DNA from: Lytechinus pictus
Lineage: Eukaryota; Echinodermata; Echinoidea; Temnopleuroida; Toxopneustidae
Length of the DNA stretch: 64,000 nucleotides
Assembly (NCBI RefSeq): GCF_037042905.1
Contig: NC_087252.1
Location: forward strand, 35,791,556 to 35,855,555
Direction: 5' to 3'
The stretch's first letter is position 1. Every line of letters begins with the position of its first letter. Under the pieces are notes generated by a model. That model was given only the letters and a program-made list of their open reading frames with translations, searched no databases and was not told the origin of the DNA. Shown here one piece after another: positions 10,327-21,649 of the stretch. A program made the position numbers and the translations under genes.

Positions 10327-13300
10327 CTGCATGATGATGACGATGATGGTGGTAATGAAGATGATGGTGAAAAGTGATGATGATGATGATAACGATGAAG
10401 ATCGTAATGAGAATAATGAAAGTGGTGAGGGTGATGATGATTGTAAAAAAGATAATGGTAATATATAAATAAAATTGTATTTAGTAGTAGTACAGTCTTA
10501 ATTCCAAGGATTTAATTAAATAAATCCAGATCGGCTGTGGATAGTGACCAGCCGAAAGCTGTATTAATTTTAAATCTTTAGGATTAAATTTCAAATTAAA
10601 AATAAATTAAATTCAAATCTTTCAGATTTACATGTAAATCTAAATGTAGATCTAAATCTACAAGGTTTAAAGCTAAATCTAATATTCGGCTGGTCACTAT
10701 TCACAGCCGATCTGGATTTATTTAAAATCCTTGGAATTAAGAGTGTAGTAGTTCGAGTAACAGTCTAGGAGACGAACAGGCACGACTGTAGTAGCAACAG
10801 ACTGGTAATTGGTGTAGTATTATATTTTACGCAACTTCTGAAGGTTTTCATGACGGAGAAGACTAGTTTATTAGGTTTCAAGGTACATGTATCTTTCTAG
10901 GGCAGATGTTGGTCCTGAAAAGGACCACCCAAACTCCACATTTCGTTATGCACGGCAACTAGACAGAGTATATAACACCTGCTTTTACAAACTTTGCTCA
11001 TTCACCTGAAGACGACAAGAACGCACTTGTCGAAACGTCGAGTTTGGGCTGTTCTTTCCTGGACCAATATTTTGCCCAAAAGAGATACAAGCCCAGGTAA
11101 CAATACAGCGTTGGACCAACGTTGGATCAACGTTGGGAAATTTTTTCCCAACGTTGCCTCAACGTTGGCAGGCAAACGTTGCATCATCGATAGAAGTGCA
11201 CGCGCATACATCGTCAGACCAACAACATTTCCAACGTCAGTTCAACGTTGTCCAGCAACAATGTTCCAACGTTGTCTGGCAACGTTGATCCTATGATGGC
11301 TAAATAGTCAAATACAACGTTGCTACAACGTTGGCAAGCAACGTTGCATCATCGTTAGAAGTGCACGTCCATACATCGTCAGACCAACAACATTTCCAAC
11401 GTCAGTTCAACGTTGTCCACCATCAATTCTCCAACGTTGGTCTCATGTCGGCTGAGTCATCAATAACAGCGTTGCTGCAACGTTGATGGGCAACGTTGTA
11501 TCAGCGATGGAAGTGCACGCGCATACATCGTCAGTCCAACTATGTTTACAACGTTGGTTCAACGCTGTCCAGCAACGATGCTCCAACGTTGTCTGGCAAC
11601 ATTGCTCCAACATTGTTACAATGTTGTCACAACGTTGCTCCAACAATGCCCAACGTTATTCCAACATATGGCAATAATTAACAAAACATTAATGGGTTTC
11701 AAGGTGAAGTCCACCGTTGCAACTCTACACTCTAATCCTTATATCATTATATCTTATTCTATCCTAAAATCCTACATCCTAATCCTACATCCTATTCCTA
11801 TCATCCTACACCTATCCACTGAATGTGTGTGTGTATTTGAGTTTTGTCAGACGTGTATCAATCAGATATGATTATTTACGTCTGGGACCGACCTTTAACG
11901 TCACCATCCGAAAGACGTGACCAGGGCTCGAACCTCTGCATCAATTTGTAACTTCCCCCCATAGCTTGGATTACAGGCGCACGCCACAACGCCCAGTTCC
12001 TGTCATCCACTGAATCCTGTCATTGACTCCTATATAAAGAGCAACTTTGCTACACTTGGCAGAATACAGTTAATATCATTTTCCACATTTAACCTTGAAA
12101 ATTTCACTTAGAATAATATGTTTCGACTATAAATGATATGGTAATGGAGCCACATACTTTTCTGAAACTTTTCATGGTGGAAATTTAGAATAAACATAGA
12201 TACTTTAATTATTATAGCAATATTACCTAAAATTTTGGTCATTTACTGTTGTAATGAATATTCATGAGTGCATAATCATTATGTCCAGATGAGGCAGGTA
12301 TGGCAGCGTTGTTCCAATGTTGGTCCAACGTTTGGTAACGTTGATCCAACGTTGGTCTAATGTTGGTCCAATGTTGATGGAAAGTTGATTCACCGTTAGT
12401 CCAACGTTGGCGTAAACGTTGATTCAATGTTTGTCTAATATCGGTTCAACGTTGGTGTAACGTTGCTTCTTTGTTGGTCTAATTTTAAACAAATCCAATG
12501 ATGCGCCATTTCCATCAAACAGTTTTCAACACTGTGCCATCATCATCTGTAACCTGTTCATGATTCTGTCAAAAAACATTACAACTATTATTACAACTAT
12601 TCATTTCTTTTCATTCTTTCTGTTACAAGTCTCTTCACATAATTAAGAGGAATCAAGAGAATTACGTGTGATATTTATTGAGGCCTTTGTAGCATTTAAA
12701 CATTTTTGACAACCTCTTTTTCTCAAACAAGACTAATACCAAACATAGGCATATGTAATAAGAATTAAGATGTATTAAATTTTCTTGCGAATTGCAATCT
12801 CTGTTTCTGTCTAAAATTTTTTGATGACTCGGTATGCAATGCCAATTGCAACGTCAGTAATCATCACAAAAACTCACATGTGTAATTGCAGTCTCTCAGT
12901 ATTTACAAAATCTAAAAAGGAGGTCGCGTAACTTGGCCTCACTCAGAGTAACGTAGCGAATGCCTACTGTAACTTAAGAGCGCCTCTTTTTGATTAAGAT
13001 AGAAGTCAACTGAGATCTCAATATGCATGGCCATGGCCTAGTCTCGCTCATGCCATAACTCTTAAATGATATTTCAGCGTTAAGTGTAAGCATGCCTCAC
13101 GTAGCACCTACAGGTTTGACTGCAGTTGGAAAACACTCCGTCCAGGCTAGGCCAGGCACGACCGATCAGGTCAATTCAAGGCAGCGTATAATATAATAAA
13201 TAAGGCAGGAATGCCAGGAAGCAAGTCATTGGGTGATTTCAAGTACGGCCGGTGTTCGGTGTTGAGAGTGTGAAAGGGCTGCTGAACTGAGCTCCAACAC

Positions 13301-16300
13301 CGAGCGTAATATATTTTTCATTAAAATGTATTAAAAACTCTAATGATTTGCTCTTATCTTAGCTGTAAAAGATAATTTTACGGGGATGGTTCGTCGTGTT
13401 CGCCTTCTGTAGCTCACGGACAGGGGGCGAACACGACGAACCATCCCCGTAAAATGCAGTGACTGGTGGTAAGTACTTACACGAAAATACTAGCGTCGGA
13501 CTGTATGCACACAGAAGCTGACTCCGGGATCTTTCGGAGGGGATCAACAGTTGCAGTTACCGATTATCTGCAAGTGCAAAGAAAATTCCACTGTAGATTG
13601 TAGGTCCTAAATATGCAGCTTATAAGTAGCTGTTCCAGATCACTAGATATTCTGGAATTTAATTGTCTATATCCAGTCGGACCAGTTCAAATTCTGCCAG
13701 ATTCTTCAAGTTTAAAATTGAAGGAAGCAGACTACACTGAAGAAGGAGTCTGACGTCGACGCGTCGCGACTAATTCTGCGCATCAGAATAGTATGGTATT
13801 TTTAAATAGGCACATTTGATGCTTGTATTTCCTTCTTCAATTTCTTCTAGCTATGTGACGGTAGGCCTATATCTCGTACTTACTGTGAGAGGCCTAGCCA
13901 GCTGCAAAGGACGAGGGCGTTTCTGGAAATTCTGGTTATTAACTGCATTTGTTTTCTTGTTTTTCTCCTTTATTTTCTATATATTAATCGACACATTTGC
14001 AGCCCCCGGTCTGCCGGTAGCCTGATCTATTCTATCCCGTCTTTATTTTTGTTTTCCCCTTTAAATTCCTCTTTCCCTTCCCATTATTTTCCTTCTTTCT
14101 CGATTTCTTTTCCCCTTATTGCTGGGAGGATACAAGGGTGACGTGGATAGACAAGCAAACTTACTTGATCACCCCCCGGCCCCATTGGATTTTATGCGAG
14201 TAGTTGTCGTCTGTATATCAATTCTCCAATGAACCAGTTCTGTTCTCAACACTGTGTATATTATGCCGGGATATTATGTTGACTGTCAAAAAAATATCCA
14301 CCAAACTATAGTTTCCAACATTGTGTCAATGTTAACTGTCAACAACTCTCCAATAAACTAGTTCTTCTTCTTCTTCTGGAAACAGTACAGTCCACCGTCT
14401 GGTGTATTGTCGTACTGGTGTATTGTCGTAGTTTCCAATGTTGTCAACATTGTGCCATTGTCGGCTGTTCAGTAATTATCTAATCAAACATGTTTCCAAA
14501 GTTGTGCCATTATCGACTGTCCAACAAATCTCCAATAAACTAGTTTCCAACGTTGTCCACGTTGTGCCATTGTCCGTTGTTCAACAACTCTCCATCTAAC
14601 TAGTTTCCGGCTTTGTCAACGTTATAAGTACATTGTCGACTATCCAACTAATCTCCAACCTACCATTTTCCAACATTGTGCCAATGTCGACGACCGTCCA
14701 ACAAATCTCCAACACACTAGTTTCCAACGTTGTGCCATCGTCGACTATCCAACAAATCTCCATCAAACCAGTTTCCAACCTTGCCAACGTTGTGTTATCG
14801 TCGACTATCCAACTGATCTCCAACCTACCAGTTTCGGGTGATCGGACGAGATCACCGACTGTCCAACAACTCTCCAACTAACAAGTTTCCAACGTTCCTA
14901 ACGTCGTGTCATTGTTGATTGTCCATCATCTTTCCATCAAACTAGTTTCCAACGTCGATTCAACGTAAGTCCATCAAGTTTTTCCAACGTCCAACGACTT
15001 TCAAGTTTCCAACGTTGAGCCAACGTTGGCTTGTTACCTGGGAGGTGTATCGTGAAACCTATTGCCCTATATTTTACGTGTTAAAAGTAAAAAAAATGTA
15101 AAGGTCATACTTTTTTTTTAAAGATAAGACAACTTACCGAACTCTTTCCTGATTTTTGGTACAAGTGACGATAGGAAGTCACGACAATGTTGTATTCCAG
15201 TAGCAGAGCTAGGAAATAAAATACAAATGAAATGATTACGATGATGGTGATAATTTTTGTGGCGACGCAGCGCACTCGATGCGATTTACAATATTCAATT
15301 AATACGAGGCGCCTGCCCCAAGCGTTTGTGCATATAGGGAGTATTTGCACCACGACGCAGAACAAATCTTAGAACACAGCAAATGCACTGAAAACGTCCG
15401 TCAAATCACAATGAACAGCTGGAAGGTCTTTGTCGATAATTGCTGAATAGGAACAGCAGCTTTGTTTTGCGTTTCGGAGCTGACGGGAAAAAAAACGCAA
15501 AAATTACGTTTGTCCATAATCCAGAAAGAAACTCAATTCACCAACCATCGACAAAGACTTCATTGTCATGAAAGGCACTTGACAATACATTCTCGATGTT
15601 CACGGAAGCGGTCTGCCTCGCGTTGCAAAAACATCCGAATAAGGAGAATAACCTCGATGCCTACATCGTCCCGAACATATCACATAGGGCCTATAAAACT
15701 GTGCGTTCTATTTTTTATGAAACGAGAGAATGCATTTCTAGATGATAGTTGGCTTAAATTACTTCATATCCTCTAGGATGGTCGCAATAATTTTCTTTCT
15801 TGATATGATTTATCTAGGCCCATCATTCATAATATATAAGAAAGAATGAATCCCCAAACATTGCTAGTCTATACAAGATTAAATGGGGGTACGTCAGGCT
15901 GAAAAATGTAAAAATAAACAAAAAAACAAATCAACTGCATCAAAAGAGAAATCCAAAACCCTTTGGAAAAGCAGTCCATGTATTTCAGAATGAGCGACTG
16001 GAGTGACAATTACGTCATTTTGTCCCCTCTCTCTCTCTCTCTCTCTCTAACTCACATCCCACAGACACCCTAACACGCCCCTCCCACACATAAAGGTCCT
16101 CATCCATACACACACATTAACACTCACACGAATACACCCCAAAATCATACGAACGGACACATCTACACACGTGCATATATACCCACAGAGATATGCACCT
16201 AAAAAACATGACAAATAAATGAGAGAATGAATGGATAGATGTACATGTACATAATTACATACTTGTATTTCAGGATAAAGATGGGACAGTCGATCCTTTC

Positions 16301-19300
16301 TCCAGCCGTCCAAGAACGAGGATCGATTCCTCGCTTTCCAGCTGTTTGGAAGAGTTCGATTAAAAATGTTAAAGACGTTTGAATAAAAGTGATTGCTCTG
16401 TTCCAAAGACTTCAAAAACTAATAAACAAGCTAACAATAACTTGTTGCGAGGTTTACTTTGTTCATATTTGAAGAAATTGAAAACGATATATTCATGGAA
16501 AGGTAATTGTATATTAAGGAATTAGAATAACAATGTTTTACCTCTAAGGCCGCCCTTTTAGATATTACAAAATAGCCGCCAAGTACAGGGTTTTGTCTTG
16601 CATTCTAAAACCACTTATGATCATTAAATGGAATTTTTATAGAATAAGGACTTATACTTGAGAAATTATCTTGAAAATTTGAATCTAAGCCTTGGTAAAG
16701 TATCAAAACCACACTATGACAACAGTTCATTGACCCTATATGACCTTGAACATGTGACATGAAACTCATGCAAGATAATCCGTGATACGTCATAACCACT
16801 TTTTCGGTTCCATTGACCATGATCATGATACCCCAAAACACATGCCAAATATGTCATTCATAAGGCATGTACGACACTATGGTTTAACGTGTCCCTTACT
16901 TAGAGATAAGATTTAGTTGCATTGTTTACAACATGTGCTTGATTCTTGCAATTAGTAGAAAAGGAAAAAAAAAACAATGTCATTAAATTGATTTTGTTTC
17001 TGAAAAGTTGCTTAGTTGATACCAGTAGTGTTTCCTGATCTCAGAAATAGTTGTTTAGTGCAAAACGTTATATTCAAGGTTGCTTAAAAGCAGATATATT
17101 ACCTGATTTCGTTGGCAATTGTGTAAAATCCAAGATGGCGGCCTTATAGGCACTACCGTACCTAAGGGGGGGGGGGCAGACTGCCCCCCTGACGAGTCAC
17201 AACTCATGCAGGGGACGTACCCCTGCCCCACCGGACGAGTCACAACTGATCCAGGGGACGTTCCCCCTCCCCCTTTCGAGAAGCAAAATTAATAATTTGT
17301 AATGTAAAAATGCAATGAAGACAGGCGTGTGCCCCCTATTTGTGGTTGAAGACCTTTTTTTTTTTTTGCTTGTCCATTTTTTTTCTGGTCCGAAATGTCC
17401 TTTATTTGCGGGCGAACGAAGACCTTTTTTTTTGCTTGTCAATTCTTTCCTGGTACGAAATTCTTTATTTGTTGTTGCAGACCCTTTTTTTTTTGCTTGT
17501 CAATTTTTTTCGCGGACAAAATATCCTCCAAAATATTTGCCCCCCTTTTGGAAAATCCTGGGTCCGCCGCTGCTTATAGGTCTCAGTAAAAATGCAAACA
17601 TTGTTATGCTGATTCCTCATACAATAACCTTTCAAAAAATTGATAATTTTCAAAGTCTCCCTAAATCTGGCGAAATAACGTAACGAACTGTCTCTGAGAC
17701 ATGGCGGTATGCAGATTTTTTTTTTTGCTGGGCAGAAAGGATGCGCAAACTTTTTCGACAAAACTCATCGACCGCGCTTGTCTCGGTGGGGCGCTTTTCC
17801 TTTTTGTAAAGTCAAATTGAAGGGTTTTGATAATTTTCTGTGATTTTTTTCCAAAATTAGTTTCTGGGGGTGGGGCAATTATTCAACAGATTTTCGGTTA
17901 AACAATCAATACAATTCTATAATCACACTCTATAGCTTGTTGGTCTTATTTATATTAATAATATTATCATTATATCTATATTATTTGAATTTTTACCTTC
18001 CGATAATGTCTATCAAATTCATATAACTGGTTAAAAAATCTTTAAAAATTAAAGTATGCCTACTTATTTCAATCATTGAAAAATAACTGGGTGCAAGAAG
18101 CGTTTGGCGATTTTTGCAAGTCATTAAAAATATATATATATGTATATACTCACCAAATTCATCAATGCGCTTGAAGCGCTTCAAGCATAACTTGAAATAG
18201 AGGGAGAGGGGAAAATCACAAGCAAAAGTATGGTAAGCATTTTCGATTATCAGGGGTGGGGGATCAATATCCCAGTGGGGCTTAACACTGTCAATTGTAA
18301 GCAGAAAAAACTGGGGAAAAAAAGCCAAATACTCAACTGATTTCATTCATTACATCCATAACTTTGTAATAACTCAGATCCAATAGTCCACGTGTATCGA
18401 AAATTGTTACTTGATCGGTAAGTACAGTAGGGTCTCGAAATATAGTCTCTCCTCCTTGCCTTTCCGTATTGCTCTCGAGGTAGACTTGCTGCCATACACC
18501 ATTGTGATAAAGCGAAGGTAACCAAAAAAAAAAAAAAAAAAAACAAAACAAAAACAATGAAAACTGGTCCCCAAGTAATATACAAATCTTCGCTTTTGAC
18601 TGAAAATATGCATAATTGGAGCGTTGTGGCCCAGTGGATTAGTCTCCGGAATTTGAAACAGAGGGTCGTGGGCTCGAATCCCAGCCATGGCGTAATTTCC
18701 TTCAGCAAGAAATTTATCCACATTGTGCTGCCCTCGACCCAGGTGAGGTGAATAGGTACCCGGTAGGGTTTTTCCTTGGACACTTTAGCGCCTATTATTA
18801 AGGCGGCTCAGCTACAGCCGGGGTAATAATATGATACCAAGTATCAAAGCGCAGTTGAGTATATGCACATAGTAACTGCGCTATATGAATGGACATATTA
18901 TTATTATTATTATAATTCATTCAGTAAATGCATGTGTAACAAATGTAGTAATAAGTAATGTATTACAGATTTTGCACTAAACGAATTTATTGCATTCAAA
19001 CCAAGAAAAAAATTACTTCATGTTGCTTAGCATAAAGAAATACAGCAGAATGTGCACACGCACGGTGTTGAACTAATATACAAAATTTATATAAATGAGC
19101 GAGCATACCCTAGTGGAATAAACAGTGTCCCACAGCGTGTGCCACAGTGTGGAAAACAATGCAAAAATCACTTTCACACTAAGAGTTAGATTTGAGCATT
19201 TCAACAGTGTGAATCAATACATTCATATACATGTAGTCGATCGTGTGAACACGCTGTGTAGAGTCACACTGTCGAGGTGTCCACAATGTGAAAATATCTT

Positions 19301-20566
19301 CACACTGTTTAATTTGTACGTTTTAACAGTTTGAGTAATATTTTCACTGTGTGAAGACACTGTGATCACACTGTATGGCACTGTTCTTTTCGGCAGGTTA
19401 ATGCCGCAATGAATGGATGAAATTAAGATTAACGGATATTTCTGCTGGAATGGAAACACAGGATCATAATTATACACACTAAGAAATTCGGGTTCAATTT
19501 TACACCCCTAGGGGTGCACAGGCTTGTCTCTATCCGAGTACCCCTAGGTGTGCACACATACACCCCCAATGATAGGGGTGTACAGTGTGCACCCCTATTT
19601 TGGGTGTCTATCTGCACCTTAGAGGGTGTACACGTCTACCCCTTATGGTGCATAATGTACCCCACATAAAATAACAAAAGAATTGTCGAGACTTCTGGTC
19701 ATTCAATTTCTGTATCGATTTTTTAGTTACTTTAGTTGTGACCCGAAGTTACCTCGGCTTATCTGTAGTCAAGATTATTCCCGCCTATGCCAGCGAGAAG
19801 CACTGAGATTGGATGAGGTCCCTAGCGATATGATCTGATTCTTTTTTGACTTGTGCTAAGAGTTGTGATTCAAGTAAATCTATTTACTCTTTCTCCAAAT
19901 GTATAAGTAATCAACAGTGTTTTTGAAACAATTATCACATAAATATTAAATATTCAACAAACTATTTCACTTCGGTAAAGTGTGGTTAGTGCATTGTTAT
20001 TTCGGGTAATCTTCGACCACAAATCAACTTTATCTATACCATACGTCTATCAGCGAGACTGGTGGGTGCGCGCAAAGAGTACAGGGGTGTACAACAGACA
20101 CGTACTCTCGCATAAGAGCTAACTTGCACCTCGATTGTATTAAGGGGTTTACGCACGTATCGTACACATTTGCACCGGGATTTCTTAGTGTGTAAAAGCT
20201 CAATTTGCAACATAACTCTGGATATCGTCCATCATCACTCCTTTTAGATTGTTTTCGGAGCCTGATATTGCAATAAAAACGATTAAAATTTACCCATAAC
20301 TACCACATAATAATTGATTTAAAAAGTAGAAAATTTTACATCAAGCTAATGTGAGGAAATGCAAAATGCTTTTACTGAAAAAAAACCTTTGTAAGCAAAG
20401 TAAAGAGAGTTGAGAAAGGCACTCTTGCCTGAGTCTTGCACTCCGAAGACACCTAGTTGAACCTTGGATGGTTTTTCGAAGCTAGACCCTGCATCTCTGA
20501 TCGTCCAATTACCAGGTCTGTATTCTTGGATCTTGTCACGGAGTCGTCGAATTTCAGCTGGCAAGC
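10058..20566 (-). CDS. IFI44-like GTPase, five 3' exons (5' end not found)
   Basis: Minus-strand gene joined from 20566-20376, 18488-18338, 16341-16263, 15208-15138 and 10326-10058. All acceptors end in AG, all donors start with GT, and the intron phases (0, 1, 2, 1) fit at every junction, giving about 253 residues. Motifs in order: KIQEYRP; a Walker A P-loop GVQDSGKS within KVQLGVFGVQDSGKSAFLNS; the G3 motif TIFDTRGLLDL; a hydrophobic strand CPIFIL; SYPVMVVTFAES, where a G4 TKxD would be expected; FFIENYT, typical of this family; and the end KRKCEIM. This order matches interferon-induced protein 44-like GTPases. The usual G4 aspartate is missing (TFAE). The end is a CaaX-type box after basic residues, which would predict farnesylation and membrane targeting. 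At least one upstream exon is missing, because the first exon begins in mid-codon. Antiviral or inflammatory function is known for vertebrate relatives only and is not shown here. Confidence 0.85.
10331..10440. repeat. (GAT)n-type microsatellite
   Basis: Imperfect run of gatgat, gatgac and gatgaa triplets directly beside the acceptor of the last GTPase exon. It supplies catcatcat on the minus strand in place of a usual pyrimidine tract. Confidence 0.85.
10493..10745. mobile_element. 253-bp MITE with hAT-like 8-bp target duplication
   Basis: Starts CAGTCTTAATTCCAAGG and ends CCTTGGAATTAAGAGTG. The inverted repeat continues inward for about 55 bases, through a word like gatcggctgtggatagtgacc. 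Flanks are TAGTAGTA on the left and TAGTAGTT on the right (7 of 8 match). The centre is AT-rich with repeated aaatct words. It lies in the last intron of the GTPase gene. Confidence 0.8.
11825..12004 (-). mobile_element. tRNA/7SL-like-headed SINE with 11-bp target duplication
   Basis: On the minus strand it starts near a ctgggcgttgtggcg word, has an A-box-like tggcgtgcgcc, then a B-box-like ggttcgagccc, then a core with cggatggtgacgttaaagg, and ends in a (CA)n run. It is flanked by ATCCACTGAAT at 11814-11824 and 12005-12015, the mark of LINE-driven insertion. A second copy is at 61815-61998. It lies inside the CAACGTTG element. Confidence 0.8.
12480..13370. other. Interior of the CAACGTTG element, no recognised feature
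   Basis: Non-repetitive AT-rich sequence without a convincing coding frame on either strand. Confidence 0.4.
13376..13454. other. Perfect 29-bp inverted repeat with 21-base loop
   Basis: The left arm 13376-13404 and the right arm 13426-13454 are exact reverse complements. The arm core is cggggatggttcgtcgtg. Transcribed in either direction it would fold into a long perfect hairpin. It lies inside an intron of the GTPase gene. Whether it is a palindrome left by a nested element or a hairpin RNA source cannot be told from sequence alone. Confidence 0.9.
15138..15208 (-). CDS. GTPase gene, fourth exon
   Basis: A 71-base exon with strong signals on both sides (ttatttcctag and GTAAGT). It reads SATGIQHCRDFLSSLV then PKIRKEF and enters and leaves in phases that match its neighbours. 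Confidence 0.85.
15366..16262. other. GTPase intron, mostly unannotated
   Basis: Holds a short (CT)n run at about 16027-16049 and CA-rich sequence to about 16150. No other exon or element is recognised. Confidence 0.4.
16263..16341 (-). CDS. GTPase gene, third exon
   Basis: A 79-base exon between the acceptor cttccaaacag and the donor GTATGT. In the only frame fitting both neighbours it reads GKRGIDPRSW then ERIDCPIFILKY, the hydrophobic strand that precedes the G4 region in this family. Confidence 0.8.
17151..17572. mobile_element. hAT-type MITE with 8-bp target duplication
   Basis: Flanked by an exact 8-bp repeat CTTATAGG at 17143-17150 and 17573-17580, the hallmark length of hAT elements. 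The ends (CACTACCGTACC and the complement of GGGTCCGCCGCTG) are weak inverted repeats. Inside are poly-G tracts, two copies of a gacgagtcacaact word, and three tandem ~65-bp units carrying a gacc(t)n gcttgtc word near 17348, 17421 and 17481. The open frames in several phases here come from these repeats. Confidence 0.85.
17581..18337. other. GTPase intron, no recognised feature
   Basis: AT-rich sequence. A 19-base near-palindrome tgcgcttgaagcgcttcaa lies near 18166. Nothing else is supported. Confidence 0.4.
18338..18488 (-). CDS. GTPase gene, G3 (DTRG) exon
   Basis: Begins QVYLESNTERQGGE after the acceptor tatggcag, with the long poly-T tract about 30 bases upstream on this strand. It contains TIFDTRGLLDLSYYKV and ends in phase 1 before GTTGAG. 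An in-frame TGA follows two bases later, so a splice is needed here. The exon is 151 bases long. Confidence 0.8.
18618..18915 (+). mobile_element. tRNA-derived SINE
   Basis: The A box TGGCCCAGTGG at about 18626 matches the pol III consensus, and the B box GGCTCGAATCC lies at 18671-18681. A conserved middle follows (cccaggtgaggtgaataggtaccc), then a 3' part with gcgctatatgaatg and an (ATT)n tail. The layout is that of a full tRNA-headed SINE whose 3' end resembles LINE tails. It sits in the GTPase intron just upstream of the DTRG exon, in the opposite sense to the gene. Confidence 0.85.
19095..19395. mobile_element. MITE-like block of CACTGTG/CACAGTG words
   Basis: Short words cacagtgtg, cacactgt and tgtgaa recur in both orientations. 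The outer parts match in inverted sense (aacagtgtcccacagcg on the left, and the complement of the cactgtatggcactgtt region on the right). No coding frame is supported, and exact ends and target duplication are not clear. Confidence 0.55.
19475..20192. mobile_element. 718-bp TA-flanked element (Tc1/mariner-like MITE)
   Basis: Starts CACACTAAGAAAT and ends ATTTCTTAGTGTG with TA on each side (19473-19474 and 20193-20194), as expected of IS630/Tc1/mariner insertions. The left part repeats cccctagg, ggggtgcac and ggggtgtac words. There is no transposase frame. It lies in the first recognised GTPase intron. Confidence 0.75.
20376..20566 (-). CDS. GTPase gene, P-loop exon
   Basis: The exon begins after ttactgttttag with two bases completing a codon, then LPAEIRRLRDKIQEYRPGNW. 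It contains the P-loop GVQDSGKS and ends YKGFFS before GTAAAA. An alternative donor ten bases earlier (AAAG|GTTTTT) would end in phase 1 and would not fit the next exon, so the phase-0 donor is preferred. Confidence 0.85.
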
Positions 20567-20948
20567 CTAAAACAGTAACTTTTAACAAAAATGTCAAAAA
20601 ATTCCAACAGTTGTCACTAATATTATTGTATTTTATTGCCTAGAAGTTGAACATAATTATTAGATCTTTAAAAAACATTTGATAGTACTCTATTCGAGCC
20701 CTTAAAACCCAACAAAATACAGATTATTCACAGTATATACAAAGTTTGTATGCAATTAACACAATTGTGCTTATTCCCCTCGCTCTGCTCTCACTAATTT
20801 ACGGGGTGGCATAACGAAGACGTTTGATGAAAGATGAATTTTTGAATCAAAGTCAGAAAATTAGACGGAAAAAGACTGACAATTATTCAATTTCCAGCTT
20901 AATAAACCTGTGGCATTCAGCAAAAATGTAGGCTAAAATTCAACGCAT
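20567..20948. other. Upstream side of the P-loop exon, no exon recognised
   Basis: An earlier GTPase exon ending in phase 1 should lie at or beyond this point on the minus strand. A donor-like site near 20800 (cacccc|gtaaat) is too weak to call. Confidence 0.35.
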
Positions 20949-21235
20949 GCATTCGTGATTCCGACGCTTCGTTATTCCGAAGGTTCGAATATTCCGAAGG
21001 GTCTTAATTCCAAAGGTTCGTAATTCCGAAGGTTCGTTAGTCCGAGAACGAAATGAGGTTCGTAATTCCGAAGGTTCGTAAGTCCGCAAACAAAATGAGG
21101 TTCGTAATTCCGAAGGTTCGTTAGTCAGAAAACGAAATGAGCTTCGTAATTCCGAAGGTTCGTTAGTCCGAAACCGAAATGAGGTTCGTAATTCAAAAGG
21201 TTCGTTAATCCGAAAAAGAAATAAGGTTCGTTTTA
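20949..21235. repeat. Minisatellite of 'ttcgtaattccgaagg' units
   Basis: About six units of roughly 45 bases combine ttcgtaattccgaaggtt with cgttagtccgaaaacgaaatg. The same family in reverse orientation is at 30510-30785. Confidence 0.85.
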
Positions 21236-21602
21236 AGTACCTATTATATTCATGTATTTCATGAAGTTCTCCAAATATTCCTTTTCAGGTCTGATCGTCA
21301 AAATATATCAGGTGGAGCTGCGTGCTTGCATTTTCAGTAGTATGTATAGGCCTACTTCTATATGAATTCTAACAAATTACTTAAAATTCCGCTTTATGAC
21401 ATTTTATCAAAGATTTAAGCTCGCACTTCGCGTTTGAAGTAATTAGTTAGTTCCATAGGCGTCTTGTTCATAATCACAAACATTGCTCAGAATGTTCAAT
21501 TTTTAGAACGAAATTCCTGAAATTTCTTTAAAATTTATCTCGCTACTCGCGTTCGCATTATATTCAATCAGGGATTATGAGATAAAATTATCTTGTTTAT
21601 AA
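21236..21602. other. Fragments of the gctcgc... dispersed repeat
   Basis: Holds aagctcgcacttcgcg near 21417 and ctcgctactcgcgttcgcatt near 21540. No gene is seen. Confidence 0.5.
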
Positions 21603-21649
21603 GAATTCAATTCAATTCAATTCAATTCAATTCAATTCAATTCAATTCT
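21603..21649. repeat. (AATTC)n microsatellite
   Basis: About nine copies of aattc, followed by a tail-like tttattcc. A poly-A run near 21738 and a poly-G run near 21786 follow. Together these look like the tail side of an inserted retroelement. Confidence 0.8.

Larger units (their letters stand above)
11092..15042. mobile_element. ~4-kb element with CAACGTTG-rich subterminal arrays
   Basis: Begins CCCAGGTAACAA and ends TTGTTACCTGGG, a 12-base perfect inverted repeat. Both ends are filled with the CpG palindrome CAACGTTG and one-base variants, densely at 11110-11660, 12300-12470 and 14270-15030, often within longer words such as ccaacgttggtccaacg. The middle (12480-14260) shows no transposase that I recognise. 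Flanking AG on both sides might be a 2-bp duplication but is too short to trust. The element fills most of the last GTPase intron. It may be one large non-autonomous element or two related elements close together. Confidence 0.6.

Noticed and set aside
16262..16375. Plus-strand terminal exon reading DKDGTVDPFSSRPRT after ttgtatttcag
   Set aside because: The minus-strand reading of the same bases gives the IFI44-like exon with matching phases and family motifs, so the plus-strand site is taken as coincidental.
17315..17683. Several overlapping Phe-rich frames
   Set aside because: They are created by the three poly-T units inside the hAT MITE at 17151-17572.
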